From assembly GCF_963668385.1 (NCBI RefSeq), contig NZ_OY764327.1, positions 1,860,001 to 1,924,000 of the forward strand: a stretch of 64,000 nt of DNA. The letters run 5' to 3'. Shown piece after piece: positions 15,880 to 24,988 of the stretch (position 1 is the stretch's first letter; the number at the start of each line of letters is the position of its first letter). The translations under genes were made by a program, and so were the position numbers. Below the pieces are notes generated by a model, which saw only the letters and a list, made by a program, of their open reading frames with translations, ran no database searches and was not told where the DNA came from. The stretch comes from an uncultured Carboxylicivirga sp. GTDB lineage: Bacteria; Bacteroidota; Bacteroidia; Bacteroidales; Marinilabiliaceae.

Positions 15880-17292
15880 ATGAGTGAAATTCTAAAATAC
15901 AAACCTTTTGTTGGATTGCAGATTAAATGTAATTCCTGCGGAAGACTATTGCACAAAAAAATTCCCAAAGTTGAGGGATGTAAGCACCCATTGAATAAGC
16001 AGATATATAAGGCTGTTCTGACGGTTCCAAATTCAGGGGGCAAAAGAACAACAAGGAATTTAATATCTCGTAATTATGAAGATGCAATAGCTGAGCTTTT
16101 AGCATTTAGGAGTGAAGTTAGCGGAAAGAAACCAGAGGCCTTTTTTGAAACAAAGTCAAAACCAAAAATACTTATTTATACGATTGCATTATATTTAGAT
16201 TTTCTTTCTGATGTAAATGTTCCCGAACATAAGAAAAAGCACAACTCCAAAACGCACATAGCACAGCAAAGTTCTATGTTTAAACTATTCATTAAATTTC
16301 TAAAATCTAAGTTTATTGAAATTAAAAATTTCGAGATTACACAGATAGATGAATTTATAGTAGGTGATTATTATAAGTTTTTATCGAAATACAGCAAAAG
16401 TAATTACACCTTTAATCACGCCATGAAGAGCATGAGAGCTTTATTTGATTTTCTCATCAATAAAAAATTTATTACATCTAACCCGTTCAAAGATGTAAAT
16501 CTAAAAAGTGAGAAAAGCACAAACATTACAGTTTCCCCACAAGATTTTTATGAATTATTACAGGTTATCAATCCGCAAAATGCGATTGATTTGGTTGGTA
16601 AAACAAAACGAAATATGTTTAAACCTTGGTTAAGAGATATATTTAAACTTAAAGCATATACGGGAAGAAGAAATGAAGAGGTAGCGCTTATGAAATGGAA
16701 TTGGATTTTTTCAGATGGTCAAAATCCTATATATATGAAATGCCCTAATATAAAAGTTAATAAACAGAAAAATAACGAACAAGAATTAGATAAAGAATAT
16801 AATTACATCCCCATTGCTAAGGAGTTAAAAGAAGTCTTATTTAATTTAGGATTTGAAGAAAAAATTGATTCAGATGAGTTTATTATCGCTCCAAAATCCA
16901 CAAACAGAAAAACCATAGAAGACCAAACAAGTAAAGCGTTTAGTTTCTTTTTTAAGAAGTTAAATCGTTCATATAATTTAGAATACAATTATCTGAGAAA
17001 AACATACATAACTCAATTAGAGATTTTTGGTATGCAAAATATATCGCTGGTTAATGAACATGGTAATAAAATGATAACGAATAAGCATTATATTAACGAG
17101 ATTGATATAGCAAAGTTTATTGCGAAAAGTAATTTCAGGGTATTCCCAGAAGAAGAATCTTCAAATAATGCACCCACAACAGCACCTAACGAAAAAGCGC
17201 CCAGAGTGGAAGCCCCCGAACGCCTTGATTTTCAATGTGGAGAATATCGGAATCGAACCGATGACCTTTTGACTGCCAGTCAAACGCTCTAG
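15880..17292 (+). CDS. Full-length tyrosine integrase reading through the att core
   Basis: 470 aa from ATG 15880 (TTG 15868 would overlap the previous gene). Residues 17-34 hold a CxxC...C pattern ('CNSCGRLLHKKIPKVEGC') like a zinc or AP2-like arm-binding region. Core-binding domain ~95-205. Catalytic residues: Arg263/264 in 'YTGRRNEEV', Arg373 in 'NYLRKTY' (the usual His of HxxR is Asn), His394 and Tyr404 in 'NKHYIN'. From residue ~438 the protein is encoded by the 89-bp att core and then by the tRNA-Ala antisense strand, ending '...LLTASQTL'. In an excised circle the same frame would continue into 10981-11034 and end differently. Directs insertion at tRNA-Ala (inferred from adjacency). Confidence 0.85.
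   Translation: MSEILKYKPFVGLQIKCNSCGRLLHKKIPKVEGCKHPLNKQIYKAVLTVPNSGGKRTTRNLISRNYEDAIAELLAFRSEVSGKKPEAFFETKSKPKILIYTIALYLDFLSDVNVPEHKKKHNSKTHIAQQSSMFKLFIKFLKSKFIEIKNFEITQIDEFIVGDYYKFLSKYSKSNYTFNHAMKSMRALFDFLINKKFITSNPFKDVNLKSEKSTNITVSPQDFYELLQVINPQNAIDLVGKTKRNMFKPWLRDIFKLKAYTGRRNEEVALMKWNWIFSDGQNPIYMKCPNIKVNKQKNNEQELDKEYNYIPIAKELKEVLFNLGFEEKIDSDEFIIAPKSTNRKTIEDQTSKAFSFFFKKLNRSYNLEYNYLRKTYITQLEIFGMQNISLVNEHGNKMITNKHYINEIDIAKFIAKSNFRVFPEEESSNNAPTTAPNEKAPRVEAPERLDFQCGEYRNRTDDLLTASQTL
17192..17280. repeat. Right attachment repeat, overlaps tRNA-Ala 3' half and integrase end
   Basis: Partner of 10892-10980 (87 of 89 identical). This copy supplies the 3' half of the functional tRNA-Ala; sequence right of 17280 (tRNA 5' half and its promoter) is chromosomal. 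The two substitutions lie outside the mature tRNA, so integration leaves the tRNA sequence unchanged. Confidence 0.9.
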
Positions 17293-17311
17293 CCAACTGA
17301 GCTAATCCCCC
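17238..17311 (-). tRNA. tRNA-Ala (GGC)
   Basis: Reverse-strand cloverleaf of 74 nt: acceptor GGGGGAT/ATTCTCC including the G3-U70 pair that is the alanine identity element, anticodon stem TTTGA/TCAAA with loop CTGGCAG (anticodon GGC), T-arm ATCGG-TTCGATT-CCGAT and discriminator A. CCA is not encoded. The 3' half is inside the right att repeat of the integrative element, and the antisense strand is read as the last codons of the integrase. Confidence 0.93.
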
Positions 17312-17346
17312 AATATGCAAAAACAGTCTTAGTTGTTTTAGCGATG

Positions 17347-17354
17347 CAAATATA
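17347..17354 (-). promoter_or_regulatory. -7 promoter element for tRNA-Ala
   Basis: On the reverse strand this reads TATATTTG, a full match to TAnnTTTG, 36 nt upstream of the tRNA 5' end. No clear TTTG at -33. Lies outside the element, so the tRNA keeps its native promoter after integration. Confidence 0.55.
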
Positions 17355-17689
17355 CATGTTTTTTCATAACATGATGTTTCGTGCGAAAAAAAAAATAGGA
17401 TATTGCACTTTTGGCGTGTTTATTGTATATTCTATAATTGGTAATAAATTAATTGAAGCAAGAAAATAGAGGTGTTTGTTTCTAAAGCGGAGGTTGATAC
17501 TTGATTTATGTCATGAAACCATAAAGATGTTGAGAAAACAGATAAAAACTGTTCAAAATAGCATGGAAATTGATTTTAAAATTCTATTTTTATGCACTCA
17601 AAAAAATGAGAATAGGGTATTGTTCCCTATGTAACATGAATAAAACTATTATTGATAGCTATCTTTAGGCACCAAAACTTTGATCTATT
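17355..17689. other. AT-rich gap before tonB, no gene seen
   Basis: About 335 bp with no convincing ORF or RNA gene. Contains an A10 run near 17388 and, shortly before tonB, TATCTTTA (one mismatch to the -7 consensus, near 17661), which may be the tonB promoter. Confidence 0.4.
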
Positions 17690-18373
17690 ATGGAAGTAAA
17701 AAAGTCGCCGAAGGCAGATCTTGAGAACAAGAAGAGTGTCTTTATGCAGATTGGCTTGGTGGTTACTCTGGCACTCGTATTGATTGCTTTTGAGTGGACA
17801 TCAACTGATGTGGACGTCTCTCAGTTTGAGATGGCTGAAGACCTTGAAGCCGAGGAGGAAATTATGCCTATTACAAGGCAAGAGGAAGTGAAACCACCAC
17901 CACCACCACCACCACCAAAAGTGACTGATGTATTGAACATCGTTGAGGATGATGTGGAGTTGGATGAGGAGTTAGACATTGAAGATACAGAAATGGAGGA
18001 AGATACAGAAGTTGATTTCTCTGATCTGGCAATGGATGAAGAGGAAGCAGAAGATGCGCCTGTATTCTTCATTGTAGAAGAGATGCCTGAATTCCCTGGA
18101 GGTGAAGAAGCATTACGTAAGTTTATTGCTCAATCAGTTAAGTATCCTGTAATTGCTCAGGAGAATGGTATTCAAGGGCGCGTTTACGTTTCTTTCGTTG
18201 TGAACACAAAAGGTGCTGTAACAGATGTTAAAATTGCACGTGGAGTGGATCCAAACTTGGATAAAGAAGCAATTCGCGTAGTAAACTCGATGCCGGCTTG
18301 GAAACCTGGTAAGCAAAGGGGTAAAGCAGTAAAAGTTTCTTATACTGTACCTATCAACTTTGTATTGCAATAG
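17690..18373 (+). CDS. tonB: Energy transducer TonB
   Basis: 227 aa. Cytoplasmic N-terminus, single membrane helix ~19-38 ('FMQIGLVVTLALVLIAFEW'), a proline run 'VKPPPPPPPPK' (~66-76), a strongly acidic linker (~78-130), then a TonB C-terminal domain ~145-227 with the signature 'MPEFPGGEEALRKFIAQSVK', 'YPVIAQENGIQGRVYVSFVV' and 'PAWKPGKQRGKAVKVSYTVP'. Couples the proton-motive force to TonB-dependent outer-membrane receptors (SusC-like and siderophore type in this phylum). The periplasm-spanning linker is Asp/Glu-rich instead of Pro/Lys-rich. Monocistronic, with a strong terminator behind it. Confidence 0.9.
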   Translation: MEVKKSPKADLENKKSVFMQIGLVVTLALVLIAFEWTSTDVDVSQFEMAEDLEAEEEIMPITRQEEVKPPPPPPPPKVTDVLNIVEDDVELDEELDIEDTEMEEDTEVDFSDLAMDEEEAEDAPVFFIVEEMPEFPGGEEALRKFIAQSVKYPVIAQENGIQGRVYVSFVVNTKGAVTDVKIARGVDPNLDKEAIRVVNSMPAWKPGKQRGKAVKVSYTVPINFVLQ

Positions 18374-18392
18374 AATATTTTTATGTCTATAT

Positions 18393-18424
18393 AAAAAACC
18401 CTCGCTCTTAGCGGGGGTTTTTTG
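18393..18424 (+). terminator. Rho-independent terminator after tonB
   Basis: AAACCCTCGC-TCTTA-GCGGGGGTTT stem (10 bp with one G-T) followed by a T-run. Confidence 0.85.
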
Positions 18425-18439
18425 TTGCTTATAATTCAG

Positions 18440-18447
18440 TATATTTG
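18440..18447 (+). promoter_or_regulatory. Candidate -7 element for hflX
   Basis: TATATTTG, full match to TAnnTTTG, 22 nt before the hflX ATG. The nearest upstream TTTG (18421) is 15 nt away, shorter than the usual ~20. Confidence 0.5.
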
Positions 18448-18469
18448 TGGCCATAAAACACTAGTGTGA

Positions 18470-19690
18470 ATGATTGAAAATCTGTCGACTCAGCAGGAAT
18501 TAGAGAGAGTAGTGCTGGTTAGTGTGAAAACACCCGAGGTAACCGAGCAACAAGTAACCGAATATTTGGATGAACTGGCGTTTCTGGCCGAAACTGCAGG
18601 AGCAGAACCGGTAAAGCGTTTTACGCAAAACTTGGCAATGCCCGATCCAAAAACATTTGTGGGAAGTGGAAAACTTCAGGAGATAGTTGATTATATGAAA
18701 GTGCACGAGGTGAAGACAATCATTTTTGATGATGAATTAACGCCTTCGCAACTTCGTAACCTTGAAAATAGTTTGAAAGTATTGGTATTGGATCGTACCA
18801 ATCTTATACTTGATATATTTGCCCGACGTGCCCGAACAGCTCATGCTAAAACGCAGGTAGAGTTGGCACAATATCAATATTTACTTCCGCGATTAACTCG
18901 AATGTGGACTCACTTAGAGCGTCAGCGTGGTGGTATAGGTATGCGTGGACCTGGTGAAAAGGAGATTGAAACAGACCGTCGTATTATCAGAGATAAAATA
19001 GCAAAACTAAAGGTTGATCTGAAAAAGATAGATCAACAGATGTTTACTCAACGTCAAAACCGAGGGAAGCTGGTAAGAGTAGCTCTAGTAGGATATACCA
19101 ATGTGGGTAAAAGTACCTTGATGAATGTTTTAAGTAAATCGGAAGTGTTTGCTGAGAATAAGTTATTCGCCACTTTGGATACTACAGTGCGTAAAGTTGT
19201 GGTTGATAATATTCCATTTTTGTTAGCCGATACGGTTGGATTTATTCGTAAGCTGCCTCATCACTTGGTAGAGTCGTTTAAATCAACCTTGGATGAGGTA
19301 CGCGAGGCTGATGTATTGATGCATATTGTAGATGTATCTCACCCTGGATTCGAACAACAAATTGAAGTGGTTACACAAACTCTTAATGAGATTGATAAAC
19401 GTGAAAAACCAACCATTTTAGTTTTCAATAAGGTAGATGCCTATTCATATATTCCTAAAGAAGAGGATGACTTAACACCTAAAACAAAGATTAACTTTTC
19501 GTTGGATGAATTGAAAGAAACCTGGATGGGAAAACAAGATAATTGCATTTTTATTTCAGCCAAAAACAAGGTTAATTTTATTGAGTTCAAAAAGGTATTA
19601 TATGATGCTGTAAAGGAAATTCACACAAAACGATTTCCTTTTAATGATTATTTATATAATACTTATGAAGATGAAAACGAAGTAGAATAG
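18470..19690 (+). CDS. hflX: GTPase HflX
   Basis: 406 aa, normal length. N-terminal HflX domain with 'FVGSGKLQEI' and 'DELTPSQLRNLE', and a coiled linker 'RQRGGIGMRGPGEKEIETDR' that is diagnostic for HflX. The G domain from ~200 has G1 'GYTNVGKST', G3 'DTVGFIRKLPHHLVESF' and G4 'NKVD'. HflX binds the 50S subunit and splits stalled or stress-arrested ribosomes. A TAnnTTTG element and a following terminator suggest it is transcribed alone. Confidence 0.95.
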   Translation: MIENLSTQQELERVVLVSVKTPEVTEQQVTEYLDELAFLAETAGAEPVKRFTQNLAMPDPKTFVGSGKLQEIVDYMKVHEVKTIIFDDELTPSQLRNLENSLKVLVLDRTNLILDIFARRARTAHAKTQVELAQYQYLLPRLTRMWTHLERQRGGIGMRGPGEKEIETDRRIIRDKIAKLKVDLKKIDQQMFTQRQNRGKLVRVALVGYTNVGKSTLMNVLSKSEVFAENKLFATLDTTVRKVVVDNIPFLLADTVGFIRKLPHHLVESFKSTLDEVREADVLMHIVDVSHPGFEQQIEVVTQTLNEIDKREKPTILVFNKVDAYSYIPKEEDDLTPKTKINFSLDELKETWMGKQDNCIFISAKNKVNFIEFKKVLYDAVKEIHTKRFPFNDYLYNTYEDENEVE

Positions 19691-19701
19691 ATACTTATAA
19701 G

Positions 19702-19729
19702 AAAGAGTGCAATTTTAGCACTCTTTTTT
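19702..19729 (+). terminator. Rho-independent terminator after hflX
   Basis: AAAGAGTGC-AATTTTA-GCACTCTTT stem of 9 bp plus T-run. Confidence 0.85.
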
Positions 19730-19805
19730 GCTTTATTGGCGTAACAAAATGAACTTTATCTGGTACAAAAAGTAAGTTAATAACTAACAACCGGACGGAT
19801 AGAGT

Positions 19806-20927
19806 ATGTTTTCCTTTGATAAGTTCAAGATTAAAATATATCTGGTATACAGAGCATTCTTTTACCATTTGTTTTTTTGGATTGCCTCCTTTTCTTTATT
19901 TGTATTTATTTCGGGTATTGATTCTATTTATATCAATTATTTTGATATTCTTCTTAAAGATGATATTTACGGAAATACTTTTTTACTAAGTCTTTTCCTA
20001 GCTGTGTTATTTGCTTCTCTGGATGCAATGTTTTCAGATGTGATTCTGAGGAATTCACCTATAAGATTTCTAATTTCCTTACGTTTTGTTTTGTATTTTT
20101 TACTAGGGTATACAATTGTTTTTTTCTCTGAGAATAAGCAATTACAATGGGGCGATTTAATTGATTACCATGGTTTGATTAAGATAATGCCTCCTTTGTC
20201 ATTAACGCATATCCGTTTTTTAATCTGGTTTTATATTTCATGTTTATTAAATAGTTTATTACGAAGTGTACTGCATAAGGTTGGCATCGATAATTTTATG
20301 CGATGGGCCTTGGGTATGATGAACAAACCAAGGGCCGAGAAGCGAATTTTTATGTTTATTGATATGAAATCTTCAGTTACGATTGCTGAAAATTTGAAGC
20401 ACAAACACTTTAGCCATTTGGTACAGGATGTGTTCGCTGATTTAGCAATTGTTGAAAACTATCATGGAGAGATTTATCAGTATTTAGGAGATGGTGCTAT
20501 TGTATCATGGAGCCTAAAGAAAGGCCTTAGAAATAATAACTGTCTTAAATCTTTTTATGCTTTTCAGAAAGTGATTAAACGAAAGTGGCGAATTTATGAT
20601 TTTCGTTATGGGATGGTACCTGAGTTTAAGGCTGGGATTCATATTGGCGAAATTATGGTACTTCAGGTTGGACGACGTAAAAGAGATATTTCTTACAATG
20701 GTGATACTTTAAATACGACTGCGCGTATTGAATCAATGTGTAATGTTTGTAAAGAAAGTCTTTTGATATCGGGTGTATTATACGAATCGCTAAAAGAACG
20801 AGATGGTTTTAATTTTAAAGAAATAGACGGACAAAAAGTAAAACTGAAAGGGAAGCGCCAAGCTGTGCAAATCTATGGTGTAAAGCAAAAAAGTAAGACG
20901 AAGAAAAAGAAACGAAAAAAGGCCTGA
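19806..20927 (+). CDS. Membrane-bound class III adenylate/guanylate cyclase
   Basis: 373 aa. The first ~165 residues contain four hydrophobic segments (e.g. 'FYHLFFWIASFSLFVFI', 'FLLSLFLAVLFASLDAMF'), so the protein is anchored in the inner membrane. Catalytic domain ~175-355: 'MFIDMKSSVTIAENL' (first metal Asp), 'YLGDGAIVSW' (second metal Asp), 'FKAGIHIGEI', and 'GDTLNTTARIESMC' carrying the Asn/Arg transition-state pair. Probably makes cAMP; nucleotide specificity cannot be fixed by eye. The tail is Lys/Arg-rich. Its stop codon lies inside the stem of a terminator shared with the convergent asd gene. Confidence 0.85.
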   Translation: MFSFDKFKIKIYLVYRAFFYHLFFWIASFSLFVFISGIDSIYINYFDILLKDDIYGNTFLLSLFLAVLFASLDAMFSDVILRNSPIRFLISLRFVLYFLLGYTIVFFSENKQLQWGDLIDYHGLIKIMPPLSLTHIRFLIWFYISCLLNSLLRSVLHKVGIDNFMRWALGMMNKPRAEKRIFMFIDMKSSVTIAENLKHKHFSHLVQDVFADLAIVENYHGEIYQYLGDGAIVSWSLKKGLRNNNCLKSFYAFQKVIKRKWRIYDFRYGMVPEFKAGIHIGEIMVLQVGRRKRDISYNGDTLNTTARIESMCNVCKESLLISGVLYESLKERDGFNFKEIDGQKVKLKGKRQAVQIYGVKQKSKTKKKKRKKA

Positions 20928-20943
20928 TGTAGCATCAGGCCTT
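20915..20943 (-). terminator. Terminator between cyclase and asd
   Basis: GGCCTGATG-TAG-CATCAGGCC, 9-bp stem at 20921-20941. The reverse strand has a T6 run after it, so it mainly serves asd. The TGA stop of the cyclase (20925-20927) is part of the stem. Confidence 0.8.
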
Positions 20944-20964
20944 AATAGTATTGTATGTGTTTGA

Positions 20965-21975
20965 TTATTTAATCAAGCCTTCTTTAATCATATATTCTGC
21001 AATTTGAACAGCATTTAATGCAGCACCTTTTTTAATTTGATCAGAAACACACCAAAAGGCTAAACCGTTCGGATTTGCCAAATCAGCGCGTACACGTCCT
21101 ACAAAAACTTCATCTTTACCAGCCAGGAATAATGGCATTGGATATTGTTTTTCTTGAGGTTCATCCATTAAAATAACTCCATCTGCATTACGGAAAGCTT
21201 CTTGTGCTTGTTCAGGAGCAATTGCATTTTCAGTTTCTAACCAAATGGATTCTGAATGTGCGCGAAGAATTGGAACACGAACACAAGTTGCACTTACGCG
21301 TATATCACTGTGCATTATTTTTCGTGTTTCGTTAAACATTTTCATCTCTTCTTTGGTATAGTTGTTATCGGTAAAAACATCAACCTGTGGAATCAAATTC
21401 ATAGCCAATTGATATTGGAAAGCCGATACATCAATATTTTTCCCTTCAACAATTGCTTTAATCTGATTTTCTAATTCTGCCATACCACTTGCTCCGGCAC
21501 CACTCGATGCTTGATATGTTGAAACGTGAACCTGTTTAATATGCGAAATTTCATTGATAGGTTTCAATGCAACAACCATTTGAATTGTTGTACAGTTTGG
21601 GTTGGCTATAATATTTCGAGGTGCATTCTTACAATCCTCTGCATTTACTTCAGGCACAACCAAAGGCACATCATCATCCATACGAAAGGCACTTGAGTTA
21701 TCAATCATGATAGTGCCATGTTTGGTAATGGTTTCGGCAAAATCCTTTGACGTTCCTCCACCAGCAGAAGTCAAGGCAATGTCAATGCCCTTAAAATCAT
21801 CGTTGTGTTTTAGCTCTTTTACAGTAAGTGTTTTGCCCTTGAATGTATAGGTTTTACCTGCACTACGAGATGATCCGAAAAGAACCAATTCATCTAAAGG
21901 GAAATTTCTTTCTTCCAACACTTTTAAAAACTCTTGTCCTACTGCGCCACTGGCACCAACGATTGCAACTTTCAT
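20965..21975 (-). CDS. asd: Aspartate-semialdehyde dehydrogenase
   Basis: 336 aa, usual length. NADP-binding start '[20 protein letters not shown]', catalytic Cys128 in 'ANPNCTT', substrate-binding 'SSGAGASGM' and general base His240 in 'LRAHSES'. Reduces aspartyl phosphate to aspartate semialdehyde, the branch point to lysine/diaminopimelate, threonine and methionine. Monocistronic and convergent with the cyclase gene. No recognisable riboswitch in the ~75 bp upstream. Confidence 0.96.
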   Translation of the reverse strand: MKVAIVGASGAVGQEFLKVLEERNFPLDELVLFGSSRSAGKTYTFKGKTLTVKELKHNDDFKGIDIALTSAGGGTSKDFAETITKHGTIMIDNSSAFRMDDDVPLVVPEVNAEDCKNAPRNIIANPNCTTIQMVVALKPINEISHIKQVHVSTYQASSGAGASGMAELENQIKAIVEGKNIDVSAFQYQLAMNLIPQVDVFTDNNYTKEEMKMFNETRKIMHSDIRVSATCVRVPILRAHSESIWLETENAIAPEQAQEAFRNADGVILMDEPQEKQYPMPLFLAGKDEVFVGRVRADLANPNGLAFWCVSDQIKKGAALNAVQIAEYMIKEGLIK

Positions 21976-22101
21976 TGTTGTAAAATTTTAATTATATTTA
22001 GTTAGGTGAGCATCTAATTAATTTATAGTGTATTGTTGGTGGTTGTATAAATGCTTCACCTAAATGCAAAAATAGAAATAATTGTAATAATCCGTCACCC
22101 T

Positions 22102-24921
22102 ATGAAACGCTTTTTCCTGCTTTTAATGCTTTGGCCTACCGTTCTATTAGCACAATTAAACGAATCCTTTTCGGATGGTGAAATACTTAACAATCCTAAC
22201 TGGTTTGGTCTGGTAGATAGCTTTATTGTAAATGCCGATTATAAGCTCCAATTAGATGCTCTTGTGGCAGGCTCATCATTTATCTATACTCAATCTGATG
22301 TGATCGAAGATGCTAGTTGGACTTTTGAAGTTATTAATCAGTTTAGTCCATCATCATCTAATTATACTCGGATCTTTTTAACAATGGATAATCCCGATCC
22401 GGAAAATATAAAGTATGGTGTTTATTGTGATGTTGGCCGTAATAGCGATCGACTTGAATTAGGTATTATTAAAGATGGCAATGAGGAGGTTATTATTGAG
22501 AGTGAAGACGGACTATTTGCAGCAAATACAAATTCGATAAATATTAACATCTCAAGGAATGAGGATTTGTGGCAATTATCTTATAATGTAGGTAACGGTG
22601 AAATTGTATTGGATTCAGTGACGTATCCAATTCGCTTTGCTTCAGCTTGGTTTGGGATATTATGTACTTATACCAAAACCCGTGCGAAGAAATTCCTTTT
22701 TGATAATATTATTATTGAAGGAGAGTCGTTACGCGATCGATATCCTCCTGAAATACTTATGTATCATGTTACAAATGGGGAAGAAATTACTATACAATTT
22801 AACGAAAGTTTGGATGAAACTTCCTTTGATGAAAAGAGTTTTTATCTGTCAAAATTGAAAAGATATGCTTCTTGGGTAACATATAACGAAAATCAAATTG
22901 TATTGTCTTTTAGTCCTGCTTTAGATGATGTGGAAGAAGAGAAGTTGATTATCTCCAATTTGGCCGATTTATCAGGAAATTTACTTTCAACAGAGCTTTT
23001 ATTCAGTTTTAAAAGAGTAAAGGTTGAGGAGGTTAAAACTCAATCGTTGAATGAGCTTTGCTTTCGTTTTTCTAGAGCTATACCATTAAATAGTTGGACT
23101 GAGGCAAATTTACTTTTGAATAATGAAAAGGTGACGCATTTTGAAGTAGTTTCTTCAATGGATGATTTAGAATATCAATTGAAATTAACAAGTGATTTGG
23201 ATAATGGGGCTGCATATTTATTACAGCTAAGTAATCTAAAAGATGACAGAGGAGATACTATCCGAACTTTTAGTCAGACTATAAGTTATTATCAGCCTCA
23301 ACGATTTGATGTTGTTTTAAATGAGATAATGGCAGATCCAACTCCTCAGGTTAGTTTACCTGAATCTGAATATATCGAACTATTTAATCGATCAGAGTTT
23401 GACTTATCATTAAATAATTGGAAAATTCAAGTAGGAGATAAAGTTGCGTATTTACCCGATAGTGTTATTAAATCAGGCACATACTGTCTGTTGATCCCAT
23501 CCACTAAACTAAATGAATGGTCGGATGAAGTTGTGGCTGTAACTAAATGGCCAACACTCTCTAATAGTGGTTTTGGAATCGCACTTTATGATGGAGATGG
23601 GAGTGTGATTGATGCATTCATATATGATTTGGATCAAATTGGTGGAGATAAATTCAAATATGAAGGAGGTTGGTCGGCAGAGCGGGTTGATGTTAATAAT
23701 ATGTCGGGGTGTTCTAATAATTGGTTTTGGAGTGCAGATCATAGGGGAGGCTCACCTTTAGTAGAAAATTCGCTGATACAACAAAACAATGATATTGATG
23801 CACCTTGGATTATTTTTTCCGAATTAGTAAATGATACAATTATTCGTATTCATTTTAATGAAGTGATGGATATTTTAAAATCGAATTGGAGTATCTCTAT
23901 ACAGCCAGAAGTTGAATTTTGTACAAATGTAGACTCCGTTTTTATGCAATATGTCGATATAAAGCTTAACGAAATACCAGATAAGAATAAGGAACACCAA
24001 GTTACGTTTAATAGTTTGTTTGATTGGGCGGGTAATGGCTTAATGGATAATATACTACGCATTGCAAAAACCGATACCTTAACGAAGAATGATGTAATAA
24101 TTAATGAAATTTTATTTAATCCATTTATTGATGGTGTTGATTTTGTAGAGTTGGTTAATGCTTCAAATAAAGTGATTAATCTGAGTGATCTATGTTTTGC
24201 CAGTTGGGATGAAGATAAAATAATTGATAAATTATATCCTATTATGGATAAAAGCAGAATGTTATTTTCTGGTGATTATATTGTATTGAGTGAAGATAGT
24301 TTAGTTCTCTTTAGTCAATATTACTGTGAGAATAAGAATGCATTTTTAAACACAAAGTTACCATCAATGCCTGATGATGAAGGAGCGATAGTATTATGTA
24401 ATCAAGCAGGAGAAATTATCGATTTTATTGAATATTCAAAAGATATGCATTTCGATTTAATTCGTAATGAAGAAGGAGTGTCTTTGGAAAGATTAGCAAT
24501 AGATCAACCAACACGCGATCATCAAAATTGGCATTCTGCCGCTTCTTCTGTGTTGGCAACTCCGGGGTATTTAAATTCACAAACTATAACAGATAAAAAA
24601 TCTGTAAAAACAATTTCGCTTGATTACGATCTATTCACACCCAATGGAAATGGCGATAAGGATCAGTTAATAATTAGGTATTCAAATAAAGAAACTGATG
24701 GAACCATGTCCATCAGGATTTTCGATAGTGCCGGGCACGAAGTGCGATATCTTATCAATAATCAGTTAATGAAATCCGATGGATATTATTTGTGGGATGG
24801 ATTAGATGATCAAGGTCAAAAATTGACTCCGGGTATTTATATAATATGGGTCCAACGAGTTTATGCTTCGGGAAATATACAAGAAAATAAAATGGTTTGT
24901 GTGATAGGTGTAAAGGATTAA
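22102..24921 (+). CDS. T9SS-secreted lamin-tail domain protein
   Basis: 939 aa from ATG 22102, which gives the signal peptide 'MKRFFLLLMLWPTVLLAQ'; the longer frame from 22051 has no sensible N-terminus. Residues ~20-210 resemble a laminin-G/jelly-roll fold; ~215-400 are Ig-like ('YHVTNGEEITIQFNESLDE'); lamin-tail domains begin at ~405 ('VVLNEIMADPTPQ', 'EYIELFNRS') and ~664 ('VIINEILFNPF', 'DFVELVNASN'). The last ~85 residues ('LFTPNGNGDKDQ', 'IRIFDSAGHEV', 'WDGLDDQGQKLTPGIYIIWV') match the type B C-terminal domain for type IX secretion. Probably exported and surface-associated or released; substrate unknown. Confidence 0.8.
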   Translation: MKRFFLLLMLWPTVLLAQLNESFSDGEILNNPNWFGLVDSFIVNADYKLQLDALVAGSSFIYTQSDVIEDASWTFEVINQFSPSSSNYTRIFLTMDNPDPENIKYGVYCDVGRNSDRLELGIIKDGNEEVIIESEDGLFAANTNSININISRNEDLWQLSYNVGNGEIVLDSVTYPIRFASAWFGILCTYTKTRAKKFLFDNIIIEGESLRDRYPPEILMYHVTNGEEITIQFNESLDETSFDEKSFYLSKLKRYASWVTYNENQIVLSFSPALDDVEEEKLIISNLADLSGNLLSTELLFSFKRVKVEEVKTQSLNELCFRFSRAIPLNSWTEANLLLNNEKVTHFEVVSSMDDLEYQLKLTSDLDNGAAYLLQLSNLKDDRGDTIRTFSQTISYYQPQRFDVVLNEIMADPTPQVSLPESEYIELFNRSEFDLSLNNWKIQVGDKVAYLPDSVIKSGTYCLLIPSTKLNEWSDEVVAVTKWPTLSNSGFGIALYDGDGSVIDAFIYDLDQIGGDKFKYEGGWSAERVDVNNMSGCSNNWFWSADHRGGSPLVENSLIQQNNDIDAPWIIFSELVNDTIIRIHFNEVMDILKSNWSISIQPEVEFCTNVDSVFMQYVDIKLNEIPDKNKEHQVTFNSLFDWAGNGLMDNILRIAKTDTLTKNDVIINEILFNPFIDGVDFVELVNASNKVINLSDLCFASWDEDKIIDKLYPIMDKSRMLFSGDYIVLSEDSLVLFSQYYCENKNAFLNTKLPSMPDDEGAIVLCNQAGEIIDFIEYSKDMHFDLIRNEEGVSLERLAIDQPTRDHQNWHSAASSVLATPGYLNSQTITDKKSVKTISLDYDLFTPNGNGDKDQLIIRYSNKETDGTMSIRIFDSAGHEVRYLINNQLMKSDGYYLWDGLDDQGQKLTPGIYIIWVQRVYASGNIQENKMVCVIGVKD

Positions 24922-24988
24922 TTGGTGGATTTCGAAATTGAATAACTCAACTAAATGTATATATTCGTAATAACCGATAAAAGAATCT

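Larger units (their letters stand above)
10892..17280. mobile_element. 6.3-kb integrative element inserted in tRNA-Ala(GGC)
   Basis: The element lies between 89-bp direct repeats whose offset is exactly 6,300 bp. Contents, left to right: three overlapping + strand cargo genes; a reverse-strand Rep-like gene, a long palindrome and two small reverse-strand ORFs; then a short tyrosine recombinase, an excisionase-like gene and a full integrase whose 3' end runs through the right repeat. No phage structural, relaxase, conjugation or transposase genes are visible, so it resembles a small integrative plasmid or satellite rather than a prophage or ICE. The intact tRNA is rebuilt at the right end. Most of its intergenic DNA is very AT-rich. 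Confidence 0.88.

Noticed and set aside
17821-18072. Ser-rich ORF antisense to tonB
   Set aside because: A mirror of the acidic and proline-run codons of tonB; no independent support.
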